Origin: Pogostemon cablin
Lineage: Eukaryota; Streptophyta; Magnoliopsida; Lamiales; Lamiaceae
Direction: 5' to 3'
DNA: 64,000 nt
Assembly (NCBI GenBank): GCA_023678885.1
Contig: CM042966.1
Location: 25,868,028 to 25,932,027 of the forward strand
Below the pieces are notes generated by a model. The model was given only the letters and a program-made list of their open reading frames with translations, made no database searches and was not told where the DNA came from. The translations under genes and the position numbers were made by a program. This document shows, piece by piece, positions 11,769-23,350 of this stretch. Numbering within the stretch: position 1 is the first letter of the stretch; each line of letters begins with the position of its first letter.

Positions 11769-11806
11769 TCATCCACTTGAAAATATGAACTATTTCTGCA
11801 TTTAAG
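11769..11806 (+). repeat. Direct repeat flanking the long inverted repeat, right copy
   Basis: CATCCACTTGAAAATATGAA followed by CTATTTCTGCAT, one base shorter in its T run than the left copy at about 10606. Far longer than a normal transposon target duplication. Confidence 0.75.
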
Positions 11807-11972
11807 AAAAAAAAACTGTTAAAACGAAGTATAGCAGTAAATTGAAATGAGAAGTTGCAAAACCTTATACTATATATACTAGTAAATAGGGCACTTCATA
11901 TGAGGTGGTACTCGGATGATAACGTAATGAATTATGGTATGAGTTTTGTTTAATATATTCCTATTTTAAATA

Positions 11973-12178
11973 CTCCCTCCGTCCCAGATTAAGAGGATCA
12001 TTTTATCATTTTAGTCGTTCCACCCAAAGAGTCTCATTTCCTTTTTTGGACACATGAGATCCACCCACAACCACTAATACATTTAAAACATGGGGCCCCA
12101 CACCCACTAATACAACTACCCACTACACATTAAATAATAATATTCCTTAATCCACGTGCCCAAAAGCAAGAAGAAATG
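11973..12178. mobile_element. Stowaway-like MITE, right end lost
   Basis: Left end CTCCCTCCGTCCC after TA at 11971-11972, with the usual internal GAGTCTCATTTCC and GGGGCCCCACACCCACTAATAC blocks. The expected inverted GGGACGGAGGGAG-TA is absent, replaced around 12160-12178 by CAAAAGCAAGAAG. Truncated copy. Confidence 0.75.
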
Positions 12179-14424
12179 ATTAATAAGCCTAACTCTGAAA
12201 CCGTGAACACAACATATGTGGTTGTACATCCTTAAAGAACCAAATGTTCTAGTTTCAAGCCTTTATACTCCATTTTGCAGTAATGAAAAGCAGAGCAGTT
12301 ATACACTTATTTGGCTAGCAGTAGTTCAAGAAGCAATAATCATATGGAAGTTGTTTCTTAATAGACTAGTAATTTGTTCACATTGACTTGAAGTTCATCC
12401 CCTTGTTCAGAATGGGAAGAAACAAGTACTATGCATGTAAATAGGCATATATATATATTTTATATAACTGGAAAAAGTAGAAAGATATAACATTGTCAAC
12501 ATATTTGGTGGGACGGAGAATAATATGTCAATGTGGTTATTAATCCAATGCATATGGAAATTAAAATATAGCATTGATATATAAATTCTTGCAACAATAT
12601 AAACTACTAAGATTAGAATAATCATATTATCATCAAAATTCAATAATGTCAGAAGAAACACCAGGCAAAAGGGCCGAAACATTAATGTTATTTTAAGGGT
12701 AAGTCAGAAGTTGAATCTAAGATCAGTCTTTGTTGGTAATAAAACTCAGAAGCTTCTATTTCATCCAAGAGAAGGTTTATAGTTTTAAGTGTAGCAAAGA
12801 CAACGAGGGATTTACATCAGCAGTAAAAACATAATAGTCAAACTTAAGTAAAATTTTAATGACTTCTAGAAAACTTGTGAGATAGTTATTCATGGATACA
12901 CAAAGGATTAAATTGATTAGCTGAAACAATATACTGAAAAGCTTGTGTGCATAAAGGCCAAAACTCTGTTCTAAAGGTTTGGATAAAAAATCTGAAGAAA
13001 CCCACTGATCCTCGTTCATATTTTGTAAGAAAAAATTAAAAAAAAAAAAGAAACTCAATCCAGGTACAGAGGCTAGAAAAGATAAGTGTAACTGTAGTTC
13101 AAAAAACACCAATGAACAAATTTAATATTTCAATTTCTTATGACGTGACAATGCTCTCTCAACTGATTAAATATCAATCAAAGATTACATGACTTCTATG
13201 ACTTCTCCATCAGAATAAAGTACCTCATTAGATTCTTGGAGCTGGTCGATCAGACTTTAGCTAATCCCAACAATCACGAGCCAACAATGGAGGTGAGTGT
13301 AAAACGAGAAGGAAAACTGCATATTAAGAATGAGAATATGAGAAGTCCCTGCAGCAGGAGTGGATGTCAGATTAGCCCTCAAAAGAAACTGAATGAATAT
13401 TGATTCCAAACAATTATTGTATAAGATCGCACGCTTACTTTGTTTGGTATCCCAAGAGAAATATAGGTCAAGTCGTGGTTAAGATCATGATAAAATATGA
13501 AGTGGGTATGTCATTGAAAAACCTAGACACCTAAGTTTAGGAAATTTATTGGGAAATGGATCTCCGTACATTTTCCATTGCTTTTCTTAAAAAAGGGTTA
13601 AATTCGAAACTTATTCACCTATTTCCATATGGAAACAACCCCTTATGCCACATCTTATCTTATATATAAGATATTAGATAGAAGGTTTTGGCATGATATT
13701 ACCTATACCACGTTAACTTTTTGTCTAATATATGACTGGGTGTGTCAATTGTAATCGCAACTCAAACTTCAGAAAATATAAATGGCAGCAGTAGGTAACA
13801 AGTATATCCAATAAAAAAATCACACACTAATAAGACTTAATAAATTGCTGCAGATATTTTTATTTTTTACTTTAATTTTAAAGGTGAGTGGGATAGGTAA
13901 TCCAGTTTGATTATAGGCAGATGAGAGCTTAATTTCTACCCTGCCCTTCAAGAAATGGGGCAACCACAACAAGGGTCAATTCGAAAACCAAAATAACAAG
14001 AGTAAGTAATGCTCAACTTAAGGAGTGTGTGTACCTGTGTTAATACATCTGGTTGATTTGACCGGCATCCACACCACGTTGCTATACTCTGTGTATAATT
14101 TGTCTACAAAACTTCGTGTTTGTACATTGTAAGAGTGGCTAACAAGTTAGCAAATAAGCGATATACGCAGCCTCTGTGAACCTTGTATGAGGCAATTTAT
14201 GAAAAAACTAATGAGCAACTTAGACGACTTCAGCCATTACTAATTTCAACTTCTTGGTAGAATCAATGATATATGAGAAGCCGCACATAGTTAATTTAAA
14301 CATCCTACAGCTACTGAAATTAAGTAACATACAACTGTTCAATGTTAATTGCAAGACAAAACATGAAGAATTGCATACCGCACCAAAAAAAAAAAAACAT
14401 ACCTATCGTCGACTTTTTTGTTTT
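12179..14424. other. Long non-coding stretch
   Basis: Base composition is like introns or intergenic DNA. The longest frames (minus 12407-12682 and 12777-13112) are low-complexity and hydrophobic with no family signal. No gene, RNA or transposon end could be supported. Confidence 0.4.
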
Positions 14425-14429
14425 AATTC

Positions 14430-17061
14430 TGTCACGCCCCAAATTTTAACAAGGAAAATTGTATAGTAATTTGAATTTGAATATTAAATGGGGCATGATT
14501 AAATTTTTTTTTTTTATTATTTTAACATGTAGGAAAAATTTGCAAACAAGAAGGAAATGGAAATGGAAATGGTCCTTTAAATTTCAGCAATCAAAGATAA
14601 ACAAATTAATTTGCAAAGTGAAAAGTTAAAAGCTAGTCCCACAAGTTTTATTTATTTATATATTTTTTTTTAACTCTAGCAAACAATTTAAGCAAAGGTT
14701 TTAGGTCCCTTAAGTTCTGCAAATTTAGTCTTAGGATATTAATTAAAGTATTTAGCAAAAGTTGTAAAAATAAAGGGCTGAAAGTTCCTTCAAAACCATG
14801 TCCTACATACATACAGGACTCGTTAAAATAGACCAAGGCTTGTGCAAAATCATTTGCAGCATTCTGCAAAATACTTAGAAAGAAGGCCTGTAAGTTTTAT
14901 TCTTACTTTCTGCAAAAATCCTAAGGTAGGATAGTAAATATGTAATCTAACTTGCAACTCCTAATTCTGCAAAAATTCAAGAGGACAGTAAGTTTAGGAT
15001 CTTCTGCAAATTCTTTAAAATAGGACAGTAAGTTTCATTTCACAAAATTCTGCAAAATCTAAGGGAAGGACAGTAAGTTTTAATTCTGCAAAATTCTGCA
15101 AAATTCTAGGGGAGGACAATAAGTTTTAATCCAAAATTTCTAAACTATAACCATACCGGACTTGAATAAACACTAACAAAATTAAATCCAACATGCAGGA
15201 AAATCATACTACTACCCAAAAAAAAAACAACCAGGCGAAGATTTGGATATGAGTAGGGTGAATTTAATAAGGGTTAGTCCTGTAAGTATTTATTTACTTG
15301 TCTTTTTAAGAATTTAATACTCACATCACATGACAACAGCCAGCTCCTACCCAATAATAAGCATTTCACAAATGCTAAAACTTCATTTTATTTACTCCCC
15401 AAAATATTCGATAATCATCTAAAGAGAAGAAACCGAATGGAGTTTACACAAATCTATATTTTATTGCCAGCACATGAATCCACTGCTAATTTCAACCTTA
15501 CCACTAAATTGGTTAAATAGACAATTAAATTGTAATTGGATGCAAGTATAAGATTTCAGCAGCTGTTCACTCATGCATAAATAAATTATAACTTATGGCA
15601 AATATATAATCAACTCACCCCAGCAAGGCACGTATTACCCCACTATCACATAAGGTAGACAACTTGGACTTTGCTTCCAAAACAACCATCCTAAACTTCC
15701 GATTAAATAAATATTAAGTATTTTCATATTTTTGGAAACAGAGTAAGACACGTCCAAACACAGCAAGACCCAACTACACCCCTGTATACATGAAAGACTC
15801 GACAGATACTACGGATATGCAGCTTTGTCACACACCCGACAGTTGACTTACTTCACATAATTGCGAGAAAAATATCGACAGACAATGCTCAAATGGTTAT
15901 TTCCAATACCAGAAACAATAAGATTCATAAGTTCCAAATAAAAACAGGAAGTTTGCAACCCAAAATGTACTGCATTAAACTGAAGTTTTCACTATTTAGT
16001 CTCATCGCCCACGCTCCCCCATTCGTACGCTTTGCCACGCTTAACCTGAGATAAAATAATTATCGGGGTGAGCAACCACACGCTCAGTGAAGACCTAAAC
16101 ATGCTTATATACATCGAATAATCCATATACGAGAATTGAAATTCACTTACAATACAAACTTATCATGTCATAATAAGGCACCTTTCGGCCCTTATCCGTG
16201 TAACTTTTACGATATCGCGATTCGTTGGTAAGGCACTCCTTCACAGCCCTTACCCATGCTATAGTATGGCACCATTACAGCCCATACCCGTGCTATAGTA
16301 TGGCACTTATGCAGCCCATACCCATGTCATATAATATTTCATAACATTCAAGTTTGATCATTAACTCTCAAGTGACAACAAATACAAGTTTAAATCAATT
16401 GGCACGTACGTAATCATCTAACGCATATAAGTATGAAAGAATCCCCACCTTTCTACCGTGGGAAGTCTAGGTTTCAATTATCAAACGTCTCGATCGGTGC
16501 TTCCTTCAAAACCTGTTAAGTCATGATCGATCGTTACACAAACAATCAACTTATCGGAAAGAGACAAATCTGCAGAATATCGTAGACGTTGCAGACTAAG
16601 AACTTTAGGACTAGGGTTTATAGTTTGAAGAAAAAAAAAGAAAGGAGGGAACACGTTTTTCTGGTTTCACGATAAACACATGAAGAAGAAAGAAAAGGAA
16701 GAGAAGAAAAGAGGAAGAAAAGAGTGAGAACTTACCTCTCTCTCCGTTCGCGGAACACGTGAAGTGAAGCCAGTGTGTGTAGAGAGTAAGGAAAGATTAG
16801 AATTTTAACCACACGGCTGATCGCAATCTCTTCATAGAATTTAACAAACTTCCCTAAGATATAGGTTGATAAGGGAAGAGATTTTATCTTCCTTAATGAA
16901 TAAGGAGATCACAATATATATTTATTTCTTGGGGAGTAAGAAACTTATCTATTTTAATTTTGAGCTCATGGTTGATCGATGAATGGGCTGAGTTTGGATG
17001 TGGGCTTCAAAAATTTGGGCCATGGCAGAAAAAATCGCTGGTGAACTTACGGGGTATTACA
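14430..17061 (-). mobile_element. Solo LTR of a gypsy-type retrotransposon, copy 1
   Basis: 2632 bp bounded by TG...CA: TGTCACGCCCC at 14430 and GGGGTATTACA ending at 17061. Perfect 5-bp target duplication AATTC at 14425-14429 and 17062-17066. It matches, inverted, the element at 55223-57836 over its whole length. There is no internal domain, primer site or second LTR, so it is best read as a solo LTR left by LTR-LTR recombination. Ends resemble the LTR ends of the gypsy element at 28270-37333 (TGTGATACCCG / GGGTCGTGTCA), suggesting a related chromovirus lineage (inference). It contains a GCCCATACCCGTGCTATAG-type tandem at 16240-16320 and a CTGCAAAATTC/GGACAGTAAGTTT array at 14880-15130. Confidence 0.9.
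14880..15130 (-). repeat. GGACAGTAAGTTT array inside solo LTR
   Basis: About six imperfect units combining TTCTGCAAAATTC and AGGACAGTAAGTTT, spaced roughly 35-60 bases. The counterpart in the other solo LTR is at 57130-57400. Confidence 0.8.
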
Positions 17062-17066
17062 AATTC

Positions 17067-18231
17067 ATTTTTCACTTTTCACTTCTTTCATTTTTTTTTA
17101 TGAAATTGGTAATGTTGATGTAAAGAAACAACCAAGTAGTTAAATGGAGCGCAACCATTGAAAGCTAAAGTAACTTTTAAGGCAGAAAGAACCGTGAAAT
17201 TGAGGGATATCACAAATTTCTTTTTAAAACACAATCACAGAATTAGAGAAGAGAAGGAAAGGGTGGGATTACGGACCGTAGGTTCTGCATCTTGTCGAGA
17301 TGGTCAATTAGGGTTTCTCCGTACGCAAGATGGCGCCAAAGCATTTTTGTATTCTTTTGCACTTGAGATTCTCATGGTGGTATTTTTCACCTGGTATTCT
17401 TCACCACTTGGTGACAATCAATTTTCTCTCTGGCCACTTTCTCCACCTCTTGCAGCAAACCTAGCACCGTATTCGTGGAGTACCTATGAAAGTACCCGAC
17501 AATGGAGGATAAACTACAATTGAAAGATTGCTGATCGAAATCAACAAATTTGGAGGAAAAGTTACCTCTGCAAGAGATTGGACACGGCTTAATCACTGAT
17601 GGCATCCTTCTTTACCTTCTTGGCGGCAGAGCGATCCAGAAAATAATTTTTGGAAGTACAATCGACATGTAATTATAAAATATTATTTATTTAAAATTTA
17701 AAATTATATATAAATAAATTAAAATGCAGAAATTTAATTATTGTTGACACCATTTAATTTTCTTTTATAAAATAGTAAATAATAGATAAAGTTGTAAAAA
17801 TAATAATAATATAAATAAAATAAAATAAAATAAAAGGGAAAAGGGATTACCATTCAAACTTAATTACTGCACTACAAGTGCTAACCACTAAGCTACTATA
17901 TATATTAGTTGTTATATTCAATATATATAGGTATTATTTTTTATTTTGGGTACAGCTGTATCTCATATACCTATACTGGATCCGCCCTTGTTTGGCGGGG
18001 GCCGTGGTGCGTGTCCATGGAAGTGAAAGAAAGGAGAGAGAGAGACAAAGCATAAAAAACCCAAAAGACGTGAACTTGGAGGGGAAATAAGAAGGTAAAG
18101 AAGAAACTTACAGGTGGGAGTAGAAATAATTAATGATTGGTAATTCGGGACGCGTGGCTGCGGGCTAGAGGAAGGGGTGGATGGGCAACGATTATCACCG
18201 GGCCATTTTACTTGGGCTCACGCTTTATATA
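17067..18231. other. Unassigned stretch between solo LTR and MITE
   Basis: 17160-17640 has balanced composition and looks like a gene 5' region (AGGGTTTCTCCG near 17310; open frame + 17158-17523), but no protein family is recognisable. The rest is AT-rich, with a purine-rich tract at 18020-18120. No supported gene. Confidence 0.35.
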
Positions 18232-18234
18232 TAA

Positions 18235-18877
18235 GAGCATCTACTTCATCCGTCTCCTTTGAGTCGACATACTTTCTATTTTGTGTTGTCTCAAGAAAAG
18301 TTTGCATATTCTAAAAAAAGCAAAAAATAAAAAATAATCACCCTTCTCCCATACACTTTATTTATAAAAAAATTATTTCTACCTAACATACTTTATCATT
18401 TATTTATTATAAAAAACACCATTATACCCCCTAAAAGTCATCACTTTCTTAATTTTCGTGCCGAAAAGAGGAGCGCAAACTTCTCCGAACGAAGGGAGTA
18501 TATTGATTTGGGTTTAAACCCAACTTTTCTCTTCCACATCATCCTCTACATACTTCCCAATCAAACTCAACTCTCACTCACATTTATTTTTCAATTTAAA
18601 TCAATATTTGTGAGACCTATTAAATTTGTTTTTCAAATAAATTTATCATGTGTAATTTCAAAATTCACATACTTTTTGGGAAGGTGTATCCCACTTTCCA
18701 ATTAAAAAGCATGTGTGGTGTTCACTCACTCAAATCAAAATGTTGTTCATTTTGCTCAATCTTGAAATGAACTCGATTTATACAGTTTATCTTTTTTGGT
18801 TTAAACTAACTCTTACATTGGTTAGTTCATTTATTTTTGAGTTTAAACTCAAAATAAACCATCTAATGTAGATGCTC
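18235..18877. mobile_element. PIF/Harbinger-like MITE
   Basis: Perfect 10-bp terminal inverted repeats GAGCATCTAC (18235) and GTAGATGCTC (to 18877), flanked by the 3-bp duplication TAA at 18232-18234 and 18878-18880. TTA/TAA duplications are typical of PIF/Harbinger. Interior has GGTTTAAAC motifs in inverted arrangement and no coding. A Stowaway-like MITE is nested at 18244-18498. Confidence 0.87.
18244..18498. mobile_element. Degenerate Stowaway-like MITE nested in Harbinger-like MITE
   Basis: Left end CTTCATCCGTCTCC after TA (18242-18243); right end GAACGAAGGGAG before TA (18499-18500). 255 bp, non-coding, more degraded at its ends than the copy at 9496. It used the TA at the inner edge of the host's left terminal repeat. 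Confidence 0.75.
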
Positions 18878-18942
18878 TAAGAAGATACTACATATTAATA
18901 GTGTAGAAGATGAATGGTTATTAGTTTAGATTTTATTTTAAA

Positions 18943-20595
18943 CTAGATATTATCCATCCGTGCGTTGTACGGAAAGAATTAAGAATATTACAATTATATA
19001 CTTTTATATTTAATTTATTTTTAATCATAAGATATGTATGTATATAATTATAGTTATTTATTTATTTATTTGAATTTATGTATTTTATAAAAACTACTAA
19101 TTAAGTATGTATAATATATAAATGTATTTTTTTAACCTAACGTAATTTTATATTTATTATCAATTAAATTGCATTGTTTATACGCTTATTTTTTTATAAC
19201 ATTTATATTAAAATTATATTATTTTAATTGATATCTAATTATTTTAAAAAAATAAATATATATCTCTCTGTAAAATTCAATTACTATTTTTAAGAAATAT
19301 ATAGTATGGCAAAAACTCCTGTGCACCCGAGCGCATGGACAATACTCCGTGCGTCTTTAGAATTTTGTGTTAAATTGTATACCCTTTAGTATAAAAATGT
19401 GTACCCTTTATTTCTAAAGAAAAAAATATTAATAAAAAGTGTATACCCTCTAGAACAAAATGGTGTAACTTTTATTAATTAAAGTGTATATCATTTAGAC
19501 CAAAGCAATGTAACCTTACCCATTACTAAATTTCTAAAGGCGCACGGAATGTGTTCCTGTGCACCCGGACGCACGCAAGCCTCACTCATATAGTATACTA
19601 CTTTATATTTTATTCTTAATTGAATAAAATATGAATAAATAAAATATAAAATATTATTTAATATAATAAATTAAAATATTGAAATAATATTTATGGAGAC
19701 AATCCTAATAAAAATAAAATTGAAAGAAAAATTAAAATATATCATAAAATTTTTAAATTAAAAGAATATTTGTAGAGACGATTCTAATGGAAATATAATT
19801 GAATGAAAAATTAAAATATAGTACAAAATTTCAAAAATAAATTTCATACATTAATTCAAAAGATTAAATAAAAAATATATTTAACATGTGCTTTGAATTT
19901 TCAATTCGAAAATTTCTAAAATTGAAACGAAGAAAAAAAACATAAATCATAAAATAAACGAAAAGAAATGATATCTCAAATGGAATGTTTGATCATGAAA
20001 ATAAGATCACATAAAAGTATATAAGATAAAATAAATTAAAATATATAATAAGGTTTGTAGAATTATTATAAAGAAAATACAAAAATCGAAAAGAAACGAA
20101 ATTAAAATTAAAAAAAAAAAGATATACTTCAAATGAGAATGATTGAACCTGCACATAAGATTAAGAATAAGAATGATTGAATATAAAAATAAGATCAAAT
20201 AAAAGTATAAAAGATAAAGTAAATTAAAGTATAGAAATATGGTTTATAGAATTATAAGTAAAATAAATAAATAGATGAGAAAAAAAAACAAAAAATAAGA
20301 AAGAAGAATGATACATAGAGAATGAACTTGCAAGATCAAATAAAAGTAAATATAAAAGATAAACAAATTAAAACATATTAGAAATAGTACGAAAGTGAAA
20401 TAGAGAAGAAAAAAAAAAGAACTAAAAAAAGTAATGATTTGATTAGGTAAAATAATGATTTAATTAGGTAATGAAAATGTTTATATAGAATAATTTGAAA
20501 GAATGAACAATCATGATTGAAAACAATCAATGACGTAGGAAAAAAAGTGAAAAATTATCAAAGATTGGCTTGAAAGATTTGATATTATATATAGA
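18943..20595 (-). mobile_element. Helitron-like element (non-autonomous)
   Basis: Minus strand 3' end: hairpin CCGTACAACGCACGG (18958-18972), then CTAG at 18943-18946 followed by T, matching the CTRR|T rule. A candidate 5' end, A|TCTATATATAATATC, lies at 20595, giving about 1.65 kb, but other TC starts are possible. Blocks beside the 3' end recur inverted at 61970-62425. It contains an R1 copy at 19310-19590. No coding. Confidence 0.55.
19310..19590 (+). repeat. Dispersed repeat family R1, copy 2
   Basis: Starts near CCTGTGCACCCGAGCGCATG, ends near CCTGTGCACCCGGACGCACG, with GTGTACCCTTTA-type units between. About 280 bp, same orientation as copy 1. It lies inside the Helitron-like element. 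Confidence 0.6.
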
Positions 20596-22170
20596 TTAAA
20601 TTGAAATATATTACTTGGTATATTGATTGACAATGAGTAGATATATGCCAATAATATTTTTCATATTTACCAAATTCATATTTTTAATTTAAAAATAAAT
20701 AAATATGAATGTATGTCAATAATATTTTTTATATTTACCAAATTAATATTTTAAATTTAAAAATAAATAAACAAATATTTTAATAAAATCTATTATTAGT
20801 ATAATTAAATTTTATAATTGAAATCAAAAGCATTAATTAATGGACGGTCAAGATTAAAATTGAAATATTTCTAAATAGTATAAAATTGAAAAAAATATTA
20901 CTATTTTTAAGAAAGATATAGTATAGTATAATTTTTATTTTATTTTCAATTAAATAAAATAGTATAATTAAATTTTATGATTGAAATCAAAAGCAATAAT
21001 TAATGGACGATCAAGATTAAAATTGAATTATTTCTAAATAGAGTAAAATTGAATAAAAATATTACTATTTTTAAGAAAGATATAGTATACTATAATTTAT
21101 ATTTTATTTTTAGAAAAGAGAATAATAAATAATTGTATTTTATTAATAAAATATGAAAAATAAAATATAAAATATTATTTAATATAATAAATTAAAATTA
21201 TTGAAATAATATTTATGGAGACGATCCTAATAAAAGTAAAATTTTAGAAAAACTAAAATAAATCATACAATTTCGAAAATAAATTTCATACATTAATCCT
21301 AAAGATTAAATTAAAAGAATAATTATAGAGACGATTCTAATGGAAATATAATTGAATGAAAAATTAAAATAAAGTACAAAATTTTAAAAATAAATTTCAT
21401 ACATTAATCAAAAAGTTTAAATAAAAAATATATTTGAAATGTGCTTTAAATCTCAAAATTTTAAATTTTAAAATTAAAACGAAGAAAAAAACATAAATCA
21501 TAAGATAAACAAAAATAAAAAAAGAAGAATGATCCTCAAATGGAATGATTGAACCTGAAAAAAAGATCAAAGAAAAGTATATAAGATAAAATAAATTAAA
21601 GTATATAAATAAGGTTTATAGAATTATTATAAAAAAAATACAAAAATCGAAGAGAAACGAAAATAAGATTTCAAAAAAAAAAATACTTCAAATGAGATAA
21701 AATTTCAAAAATAAATTTCATACATTAATCCTAAAGATTAAATTAAAATAATATTTATAGAGACGATCCTAATGAAAATATAATTGAATGAAAAATTAAA
21801 ATAAAGTGCAAAACTTCAAAAATAAATTTCATACATTAATCCAAAAGATTAAATAAAAAATATATTTGAAATGTGATTTGAATCTCCAATTCTATAATTT
21901 CTAAAATTAAGTTGAAGAAAAAAACATAAATCATAAGATAAACGAAAAATAAAAAAACAAGAATGATATCTCAAATGGAATGATTGAACCTGAAAATAAG
22001 ATCAAATAAAAGTATATAAGATAAAATAAATTAAAATATATAAATAAGGTTTATAGAATTATTATAAAGGAAATATAAAAATCAAAGAGAAACGAAAATA
22101 AGATTTCAAAAAAAAATACTTCAAAGAGAATGATTGAACCTGCATATAAGATCAAGTATGAGAATGATCT
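19608..22170 (+). repeat. AT-rich block present about three times
   Basis: A unit of roughly 450-560 bp occurs at about 19608-20150, 21140-21690 and 21700-22150. Landmarks in each are GGAGACGATCCTAAT or a variant, AATAAATTTCATACATTAAT, AACGAAGAAAAAAACATAAA and CAAATGGAATGATTGAACCT. The last two are nearly adjacent. Between the first and second lie a tandem near 20640-20760 and a roughly 155-bp tandem at 20797-21110 (GATCAAGATTAAAATTGAA). Non-coding. Confidence 0.8.
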
Positions 22171-22524
22171 GTCGTTCTTATTGAATATCTGGTGTTAATC
22201 TGTCGTTCTTATTCTCCTTAATGATCCAAAAACCCTGTTTTATCAATTTGATTCAGTTTGGTTTTGGTTGAATGTGAGCCTTAGTTTCTTGAGAAAAAAA
22301 AAACAAAAGAAAAGTTTTCTTTGGAAGTTTGTTGCATTTGGAAACTTACTTGTCACCTCATTTTTTATTTATTTATTTTTTGCTTTTTTAATTAAAGTTA
22401 TTATTGACCTAAATAATTGTGGTAGGTTTCAATATTCTGGAATCAGAGAATTTGAATCAGAGATATGAAAGAAGCATGCCATGTTGGAAGGTGGAAAAGG
22501 AGAAAGCAGAGCTGCAGTAGTAAT

Positions 22525-22897
22525 CCTATCTTCCCCATGAAATAATAGAGATGATCTTGTTCCGATTACCTGTAAAGGATTTACTTAGACTGAGGGTGGC
22601 AACATTCGCCGAAATTCATCTTCATCTCCAGCGCTACAAGAAGGTAGTTGCATTGTCGAGTCTAGTCCGTCTGAACGGATACAATGGATTGTATGTTGCT
22701 GAGCTCCGAAACAACTGTATTGAATTTGTGTCGGCAATTGGATGTGACCTTAATAACAATTACAATGATTTGTGTAGTTGTGACGGACTATATCTCAGGT
22801 ACCTCCCAATTGTAAAAAAAGAGGGCGAATGTGTTAAGTGTGTGCTGTGGAATCCATCCGTAGAATGTATAGGGACTTATATTGTCCACCATCAATA
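22525..22897 (+). pseudogene. F-box protein fragment (broken)
   Basis: F-box proteins are the substrate adaptors of SCF ubiquitin ligases. The frame from about 22536 reads EIIEMILFRLPVKDLLRLR, a good F-box first half. The expected CK-W continuation is missing, and the frame jumps into a region like the F-box-associated domain (LYVAELRNNCIEFVSAIGCD, DLCSCDGLYLRYLPIVK, CVLWNPS). It stops at 22895-22897, far short of the 350-400 residues usual for this family. The upstream codons include stops, so no good start is present except the Met at 22551 inside the motif. The gypsy remnant begins just beyond. Read as a deleted, dead gene. Confidence 0.75.
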
Positions 22898-22999
22898 AAT
22901 GCCAGTAAAACTGGTAGCGCAGTTCATGCAATATATTACTTCGTATGATAGATTTTCCTTTAATACAACTGAAGGATATTCGTGCACGTCCGAAGGATC

Positions 23000-23350
23000 T
23001 GGTTCATATTTCCTAAGCATAGAGATATGGAAGACATCGTGAATCTTTGACAATTCCGATGGTAGCTCAAGTCGATACGCAACACGACCAATTCTTTGTA
23101 AGATCGTAAATGGGCCAATATATCTCGGACTTAACTTTCCTCTACGTCGGGAATCGTAACACGCCCTTCCACGGAGAAACTTTCAGAAAGATTTTGTCTC
23201 CTTCATTAAACTCTAACTCGCGCCTCCTATTATCTGCGTAGCTTTTCTGTCGATCTTGCGCTGCTTTAAGTCTGTCTCGAATAAGTTGTATTTTTCCTTT
23301 GCACCTTTGATAAGTTCTACTGGTTTGATTTTTCTCTCGCCAACCTCATC
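23000..23350 (-). pseudogene. Gypsy remnant: integrase C-terminal part
   Basis: Translating the minus strand in shifting frames gives AAQDRQKSYADNRRRELEF and a later NLSYE-like end, comparable to the tail of the neighbouring gypsy integrase. At least one frameshift. Any chromodomain would lie at the low-coordinate end but is not intact. Confidence 0.65.

Noticed and set aside
12407..13112. Two minus-strand frames rich in hydrophobic residues
   Set aside because: Low-complexity AT-rich translation without any conserved motif.
14430..17061. Reading the 2.6-kb elements as DNA transposons with TGTAACACCCC / TGTCACGCCCC inverted ends
   Set aside because: The end similarity is imperfect and short, the edges are TG...CA, and the duplications are 5 bp; all fit LTRs better. 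The possibility is kept as the refutation test in the finding.
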